DNA of 64,000 nucleotides from Costus lasius (taxonomy: Eukaryota > Streptophyta > Magnoliopsida > Zingiberales > Costaceae), in assembly GCA_027563935.2 (NCBI GenBank), contig JANVAS020000203.1:1054001-1118000 (forward strand). Reading direction: 5' to 3'. Of this stretch, positions 58,256-64,000 are shown in pieces. Both the position numbers and the translations under genes were made by a program. The notes below the pieces were generated by a model, which saw only the letters and a program-made list of their open reading frames with translations, was not told the DNA's origin and did no database searches. Numbering within the stretch: position 1 is the first letter of the stretch; every line of letters starts with the position of its first letter.

Positions 58256-61200
58256 ATGAGCTTCAATGTGCGATCCCTACTGGAAAGGGAGAAGTTTGCT
58301 GGGCCGAACTTCTCTGACTGGTTCGGACACCTTAAGATTGTTCTTAAGGCAGAGAGGAAACTGTATGTCCTCGAGACGGCGATACCGCCGCAGCCCGCTC
58401 CGAACGCCGCAAGGGCGGTTCGGGAAGCCTACGAAAAGCACGTCAATGATAGCATTGATGTCGCTTGCCTGATGCTAGCGTCTATGACGCCACCGCTGCA
58501 GCGTCAGCATGAGGATATGTCGGCTATAGAAATTATAGCGAACCTCAAGATGCTATATGCTGCACAGGCGAGGACTGAGCGCTATAATCTGACGAAGCTC
58601 TTCTTTCAGAGCAAACTGGCTGAGGGGAGCCCAGTGGGAGCTCACGTGCTCAAGATGATTGGGCACAAGGAGGCTCTAGAGAAACTGGGGCATACCGTCA
58701 ACCAGGAGCTTGCTGTGGACATTATTCTGCAGTCTCTTCCGCCCTCTTTCGATGCGTTCATTATTAACTTTAATATGAACAAGATCGATTGTACGCCGGC
58801 AGAGCTGCTGAATATGCTCTTGACCACTGAGGAAACTCTGAAGGGTAAGCCTTCAACCTCTGTCTTGATGGTTCCTTCTAGGAACAAGAAGAAGGGGAAG
58901 AAGGGCAAGGCCCCTATCAAGAATTACAGCAAGGCCCTGAAACAGAAGGTGAAGCGGTCGAAGGACAACAGGTGTTTCCACTGTGGCCAGCTGGGTCACT
59001 GGAAAAAGGACTGTAAAGCGCTCCAAGGAGATAAGAGGGGAAGCATCGCTTCTGGCTCAGGTATATATGTGACTGAGGTCATGTTATCTTCTTCTACTAT
59101 ATCATGGGTGTTGGACACTGCATGTGGAGTTCACATTTGTTCAAATGTGCAGGAACTCAAGAGAAGAAGGCAGGTGGGACAGCATGAGGTAGACCTACGA
59201 GTTGGAAACGGGGCACGGGTTGCTGCTATTGCTGTAGGAGACTATTTCATTTCTTTACCATCTGGCGTTGTATTAGAATTAAACAATTGTTATTTTGTAC
59301 CGAGTATTACCAAGAATATTATCTCTATTCCTGCTCTTGTCAGGAAAGGATTTGCCTTTGAATGCAATATTTCAAAGTGTGTTTTATCTCATGATAATAT
59401 TGTGTATGCAACCGGTTCAATTAACAATGGGTTATACATGTTGGACATGGAAAATTCTATACAAAACATTGATAATAAGAAAGCCAAGTATGCTGATGAC
59501 AGCACCTTGTTATGGCATAGTCGTTTAGGCCATATAAACGAGAAGCGCATTAAGCGGTTGCATGAACATGGACTGCTGGGATCATTCTCCTATGAGGAGA
59601 TTGATACATGCAAAGCTTGTTTGATGGGTAAAATGACAAAGTCTCCTTTTCCTCACAAAGGTCAAAGGGCTTCGGGTTTACTTGACCTTATACACAGTGA
59701 TGTGTGTGGGCCTTTTAGTAAACATGCCAGAGGTGGCTATCAGTACTTCATTACCTTTACTGATGATTTCAGTAGGTATGGGTATGTCTATTTAATGAGA
59801 CATAAAAGTGAATCTTTTGACAAATTCAAAGAGTTCAAAAATGAAGTACAAAATCAGCTAGGCCGAAATATCAAGGCACTTCGTTCTGATCGAGGTGGTG
59901 AATACCTGAGTCATGGATTTACTGACTATCTGAAGGAGTGTGGGATTATCTCACAGCTCACTCCGCCAGGAACACCGCAATGGAATGGTGTGTCCGAGAG
60001 GAGAAATAGAACGTTACTAGACATGGTTCGTTCTATGATGAGTCAGGCCACTCTTCCATATTCCTTTTGGGGTTTTGCACTGGAAACAGCTGCAAAGGTA
60101 CTAAACCGAGTGCCATCCAAGGCAGTTTTAAAGACGCCATATGAGTTATGGTATGGAAAACAGCCTAGCTTGACATTTATCAGGATCTGGGGTTGCGAGG
60201 CTTATGTCAAAAAGCTCGCCTCTGGGAAACTGGAGAGCAGATCTGAGAAATGTATCTTTGTCGGTTACCCTAAGGAAACTAAGGGTTATTATTTCTACGA
60301 TCCCAAAGAGAACAAGGTTTTTGTTGCTCGGACGGCCATATTTCTTGAGAAGGAGTTTCTTCTGCAAGAGGCCAGTGGGAGAGAAATAAAGCTGGATGAG
60401 AATTCAGAGGAAGGACAAAGTAGTCAAGCAGAGTTGGATGTGCCTGAGCTGGTAGATCAGGTTACTGAACAACCTGAGGCTCAGATATCACGGGAACCGC
60501 GAAGATCGGGTAGGATCCGTCGACAGCCTGAGCGCTATGACGGAGTCTACATCATTGATAATGATGAACCCCTAACTTATGCGGATGCGGTCAGTGGACC
60601 GGAATCAGCTAGATGGCTTGAAGCTATGCGAGCCGAGATGGACTCCATGTCAGATAACCAAGTCTGGGATTTGGTTGATCCGCCTCCGGGAGTAATCCCT
60701 ATAGGCTGTAAATGGATCTTCAAGAAGAAGATTGACATGGACGGTAACGTGGTTACCTATAAAGGCAGGCTAGTTGCGAAAGGTTTCAAACAAATCTACG
60801 GGATAGATTATGATGAAACTTTCTCTCCTGTAGCCATGTTTAAGTCTATTCGGATTCTTTTCGCGATAGCAGCATATTACGACTATGAGATCTGGCAAAT
60901 GGATGTGAAGACAGCTTTCCTTAATGGAAATCTGGATGAGGATGTGCATATGACACAACCGGAAGGTTTCACTAATCCAGCAGATCGTCATAAAATATGC
61001 AAGTTAAAGAAGTCCATTTATGGACTTAAACAAGCATCAAGAAGCTGGAATATTCGTTTTGATGAATCAATCTCTGAGTTTGGTTTCATCAAGAACGAAG
61101 ATGACCCGTGTGTATATAAGAGGTTTAGTGGGAGCGTGATTACATTCCTAATCCTCTACGTCGATGATATCTTGATCATTGGAAATGATATTCCTGAACT

Positions 61201-62140
61201 GCATGCTGTTAAGGCATGGTTAGGAAAATGTTTCCAGATGAAAGATCTAGGAGAAGCAGCCTATGTATTAGGTGTCAAGATCTACCGGGATAGATCTAAG
61301 AGGCTTCTCGGGCTGTGCCAGAGTACTTACATCGATAAAGTCCTGGAGAGATTCCATTTAGAGAATTCTAAACGTGGATATCTTCCAGTCAGACATGGTC
61401 TGAATCTTTCAAAGAGTCAGTGTCCACAAACACAGACTGAGAAAGATGAAATGGACAATACGCCTTATGCTTCGGCTATTGGGTCCATTATGTATGCGAT
61501 GTTGTGTACTCGCCCAGACGTCGCTTACGGGTTAAGCGTGACCAGTCGATTCCAAAGTAATCCAGGATTGGCGCACTGGATTGCAGTCAAGAACATCTTA
61601 AAATATCTGCGGAGGACCAAAGATATGTTCTTGATATATGGTGGTCAGGAAGAACTCAGTATAGAGGGATATACTGACGCTTCGTTCCAGTCGGACCAGG
61701 ATGATTTCCGATCGCAATCAGGCTATGTTTTTAGCTTGAATGGTGGAGCAGTGGTGTGGAAGAGCTTCAAACAGTCAACTGTTGCTGATTCCACAACAGA
61801 AGCCGAGTATGTTGCAGCCTCGGAAGCATCCAAGGAGGCAGTGTGGATTCGTAAGTTCGTGAGAGAACTTGGTGTCGTTCCTTTGAGTGCAGATCCTTTG
61901 GTTATCTTCTGTGATAACACTGGTGCTATAGCACAAGCAAAGGAACCACGGTCGCACCAGAAGTCCAAGCACATACAGAGACGGTTTCACTTGATCCGGG
62001 AGATCATTGATCGAGGCGAGATCAAGATTTGCAAGGTTCATACAGATGACAATCTGGCAGACCCGCTTACCAAGCCTCTGGCGCAGCAGAAGCATGAGAA
62101 GCACTGTAATAATATGGGTTTGAGATTTCTCAACCATTAG
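58256..62140 (+). CDS. gag-pol: Intact copia gag-pol polyprotein (1294 aa) of H
   Basis: The polyprotein encodes all functions for replication in a cytoplasmic particle and integration. Gag (about 1-235) includes the N-terminal LEREKFAGPNFSDW region and ends in a Lys-rich stretch. The CCHC zinc knuckle (240-253) binds RNA. The aspartic protease has D-T-A-C at 287-290. Integrase has His421, His426, Cys452 and Cys455 of the zinc site and catalytic Asp482, Asp545 and Glu581 (D-D-35-E). RT has Asp883 (QMDVKTAF) and Y-V-D-D at 968-971. RNase H has Asp1141, Glu1184 and Asp1220. The ATG is chosen because A, B and G start at the same codon. No stop or frameshift is visible, and the length equals that of B before its interruption. 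Domain boundaries are approximate, and activity is inferred from intactness and similar LTRs, not shown. Confidence 0.97.
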   Translation: MSFNVRSLLEREKFAGPNFSDWFGHLKIVLKAERKLYVLETAIPPQPAPNAARAVREAYEKHVNDSIDVACLMLASMTPPLQRQHEDMSAIEIIANLKMLYAAQARTERYNLTKLFFQSKLAEGSPVGAHVLKMIGHKEALEKLGHTVNQELAVDIILQSLPPSFDAFIINFNMNKIDCTPAELLNMLLTTEETLKGKPSTSVLMVPSRNKKKGKKGKAPIKNYSKALKQKVKRSKDNRCFHCGQLGHWKKDCKALQGDKRGSIASGSGIYVTEVMLSSSTISWVLDTACGVHICSNVQELKRRRQVGQHEVDLRVGNGARVAAIAVGDYFISLPSGVVLELNNCYFVPSITKNIISIPALVRKGFAFECNISKCVLSHDNIVYATGSINNGLYMLDMENSIQNIDNKKAKYADDSTLLWHSRLGHINEKRIKRLHEHGLLGSFSYEEIDTCKACLMGKMTKSPFPHKGQRASGLLDLIHSDVCGPFSKHARGGYQYFITFTDDFSRYGYVYLMRHKSESFDKFKEFKNEVQNQLGRNIKALRSDRGGEYLSHGFTDYLKECGIISQLTPPGTPQWNGVSERRNRTLLDMVRSMMSQATLPYSFWGFALETAAKVLNRVPSKAVLKTPYELWYGKQPSLTFIRIWGCEAYVKKLASGKLESRSEKCIFVGYPKETKGYYFYDPKENKVFVARTAIFLEKEFLLQEASGREIKLDENSEEGQSSQAELDVPELVDQVTEQPEAQISREPRRSGRIRRQPERYDGVYIIDNDEPLTYADAVSGPESARWLEAMRAEMDSMSDNQVWDLVDPPPGVIPIGCKWIFKKKIDMDGNVVTYKGRLVAKGFKQIYGIDYDETFSPVAMFKSIRILFAIAAYYDYEIWQMDVKTAFLNGNLDEDVHMTQPEGFTNPADRHKICKLKKSIYGLKQASRSWNIRFDESISEFGFIKNEDDPCVYKRFSGSVITFLILYVDDILIIGNDIPELHAVKAWLGKCFQMKDLGEAAYVLGVKIYRDRSKRLLGLCQSTYIDKVLERFHLENSKRGYLPVRHGLNLSKSQCPQTQTEKDEMDNTPYASAIGSIMYAMLCTRPDVAYGLSVTSRFQSNPGLAHWIAVKNILKYLRRTKDMFLIYGGQEELSIEGYTDASFQSDQDDFRSQSGYVFSLNGGAVVWKSFKQSTVADSTTEAEYVAASEASKEAVWIRKFVRELGVVPLSADPLVIFCDNTGAIAQAKEPRSHQKSKHIQRRFHLIREIIDRGEIKICKVHTDDNLADPLTKPLAQQKHEKHCNNMGLRFLNH

Positions 62141-62147
62141 ATTAAGT

Positions 62148-62160
62148 GCAAGTGGGAGAT
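62148..62160 (+). other. Polypurine tract of H
   Basis: GCAAGTGGGAGAT immediately before the 3' LTR. Confidence 0.88.
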
Positions 62161-63861
62161 TGTTGGGGTATGCCCTTAAGGCTAATGTTTGAGGCCTTGG
62201 GATTGTATAAGTATCATGTAATAAACTCTTAAGTTTATAATAAGGCATGGTTGTTATTCAGGTTGTTACCTTGTCTGCTGTAATAAGTGTACTTCTGAAT
62301 AATGTCTCAAAGCTGTTCAGCTAGGCTGACAGGCTATAAGTCCTTAGTCGAGATATCTTGGTGAACATGAGACAGCCTTGATATGATGGAGACTAATATG
62401 AGTGCTAATCTTATAGGATGCTTCGAGCATGGAATAAGATGTAGACTCATGGGTACATTGGATGTACTGGACAGACCCTACTGGGATATTGCATTGCTTG
62501 TCACAATGTGAATGATCCCTGTAAGCAGCAAGTGGCACATGTCCTTTGACTTGAGATCACTTGTGTTTCTAAATGATGATTGTCATTGTTTTGCGGTAGT
62601 TCAATATCATTTGAAATATAATGATTATAGACTATCTTGGATGGTGAGCTTGAATCAGGTTAGGGCACTAGTGATAGATAAAGGATTGCCGTCTCCTTGT
62701 TTAAGGAGTGTGGTGTTCTAAGGGCCCCCCTATATGAGATGATTGAGATAGTGTATGGCCATACCCAGATGACTATGTGCATCTGATCTAATCATGCTCA
62801 TCGTATTGGAGTTACAAGCTTGACCCGCTTGTCCAATAAGAACATCCAGTGGCAAAGGACACATGTATGCCTTGTGAATTGAGTCACACTTGTGCTATGG
62901 TTTGGGAGTAGTCTTGGAAGACTCTTTCCTTTATATCGGGAGACAGTGATGTGTTGCTAGATACCCCTCACTGATCGTGATAACGTAAGTTATCGTTACC
63001 GACATTTAGAGGAAACCCTCAGGGTCGCACAATTTGGTGATATGGCTTACTTGAGTCAGATCGTATGGACTGGATTCTTTGAGTTCAGATTAAAGGGATT
63101 TAATCTCTGATTGTAAGTGAGATCTGGTCTGATCATGTTTGATTGATTAGGACTTGAGATCGGTAAGCTTCGATCGAGAGAGGTGATGCTAGATCGGAGA
63201 GATCAAGGGCATCAGATGATGAATGGTTAGATCATGAGCCTTGGGGGTTCAATTTGGTCTAGACCAAGTGGCTAGAGCTATTTCGGTTTGGTTTGTTGAA
63301 CCAAAGCCGATTTGACATTTTGGCTTGAACCGGTTCACAATGGTGAACGCATGGTTCAATCCTAAAATGCGTTTGGGTTGAGTTGAGCGCATGGACTTGA
63401 TGAGCTTCCATTTATGGAAAGTCATCAAGGGCCGGTTTCACTCACTTCAATGCCAAAAACGCATATGCGTTTGCGCTCTTCTCTTCAACGCATTCGACTT
63501 TGGTTGGGTGGTGATTGACGAAGAGAAGGAGAGGTTGAGCAAGAGGAGCTCTCGGCCAAGAGGTTCATCATCCCCTTCCATTCGACACTTGAAGGCTTGG
63601 GTGTCTTGCTAGCACAAGAGACCGCAAGGAGTAAGCATCTTCACCTTGTGTGTGAACTTGTGGAGGAGATCTACTTTGTTCTCTTTATCCAAGCCGACTT
63701 CCAAGCATATGGCGTTGGTATGATTTTTATCTCAATCTATTCAATCGATTATAGTTGAACATATGGCATGCAAATGATCTTGCGACCCTTGCTTCCGCTT
63801 GCATATTTTACATTAGCGCCATGCTTAGGGTTTTGCCCCCTTATGATTAGGGGTTCCTACA
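62161..63861 (+). repeat. 3' LTR of H (1701 bp)
   Basis: Near-identical to the 5' LTR. Stem-loop 2 is at 62979-62994. Ends TTCCTACA, followed by target duplication CATTC and F sequence. Confidence 0.96.
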
Positions 63862-63866
63862 CATTC

Positions 63867-64000
63867 CATGTCCAACATGAACAACCCATTGTTAATCGAC
63901 CCAGTAGCATAAACAATATTATCAAAAGAAATATAACACTTTGAAATCTTGCATTCAAAGGAAAACCCTTTCCTGACAAGAGCAGAAATAGAGATAATAT
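63867..64000 (-). pseudogene. gag-pol: gag-pol of F, upstream piece (protease-integrase junction), runs off window
   Basis: On the minus strand this encodes the LVRKGFSFEC...NNGLFMLDM region upstream of integrase (about residues 355-398). It is contiguous with the piece ending at 54338-54670 once H is removed. The gene continues beyond 64000. Confidence 0.9.

Larger units (their letters stand above)
54671..63861 (+). mobile_element. Element H: full-length, apparently intact Angela-like retrotransposon inserted in F
   Basis: 9191 bp. Two 1701-bp LTRs differ at about 4 positions by eye (near 54847, 55099 and 56160). Target duplications CATTC lie at 54666-54670 and 63862-63866. Primer site, polypurine tract and an uninterrupted 1294-codon polyprotein are all present. 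It is the only candidate autonomous element in the window. Confidence 0.97.
35951..64000 (+). mobile_element. Element E: Angela-like copia retrotransposon inserted in LTR K (continues beyond window)
   Basis: 5' LTR, primer site, leader and the first 579 codons of gag-pol are visible (35951-41197). The element is then cut by F, which fills the rest of the window. Its 3' half and right target duplication lie beyond 64000. Confidence 0.9.
41198..64000 (-). mobile_element. Element F: degenerate Angela-like retrotransposon inserted in pol of E (continues beyond window)
   Basis: A minus-strand element entering with its 3' LTR and running off the right edge within its protease-proximal region. Left target duplication CACCG (41193-41197). 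Two full elements, G and H, are inserted in its pol. It has a nonsense codon, a frameshift, a changed RT catalytic residue and an LTR deletion, so it is the most decayed of the copia elements seen here. Confidence 0.92.

Overview
The window is flowering-plant heterochromatin-type DNA made entirely of LTR retrotransposons nested inside one another. I found no host gene, tRNA, rRNA or CRISPR array. The plant assignment rests on Ty1/copia elements with about 1.7 kb LTRs, an initiator-Met-tRNA primer site (TGGTATCAGAGC) and a single gag-pol ORF of about 1294 codons. By LTR start (TGTTGG..TATGCCC), LTR size and polyprotein motifs these look closest to the Angela/BARE lineage; that name is from memory, not from a search. 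A degenerate Ty3/gypsy (Athila-like) element lies at the left. I cannot name the species.

Layout, with element names used below. X (1-3513, +) is the 3' part of a copia element inserted in Athila-like element J (3514-5771, +). J is cut at 5772 by a second, probably Athila-type LTR, L (5772-6875), which carries an array of about 70 bp palindromic repeats. L is cut at 6876 by K, a diverged Angela-like LTR (6876-8441, resuming at 35746-35950). K is cut by C (8442-35740, -), C by B (8749-26935, -) and B by A (12466-21553, +). K is cut again at 35951 by E (+, runs off the right edge). E is cut at 41198 by F (-, runs off the right edge). F is cut by G (45196-54332, -) and H (54671-63861, +). For A, B, C, G and H both LTRs have exactly equal length and both 5-bp target-site duplications are visible: TTTGA, CTTTC, AAACC, GACAT and CATTC. 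These fix the boundaries to the base.

Coding state: only H has an uninterrupted polyprotein (1294 aa). B was intact until A landed in it. A, C, F, G and X carry stops or frameshifts, and E has lost its start codon. Every nonsense change in the copia elements is CAG/CAA/CGA to TAG/TAA/TGA, the change expected from cytosine deamination. LTR-LTR differences counted by eye (A about 1, B about 8, C about 10, G about 5, H about 4) agree with the nesting order.

The most interesting signal is non-coding. The LTR of K and the LTRs of the main family are largely diverged, yet at collinear offsets they keep a series of hairpins and palindromes whose arms differ by compensatory or G-U changes, including an 18-nt loop that is identical between them. 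The roughly 1.8 kb leader upstream of gag carries further hairpins with the same behaviour: a duplicated bipartite hairpin and a tRNA T-arm-like hairpin with an invariant TTCGA loop. These look like conserved structured RNA (or dyad protein-binding) elements of this family.
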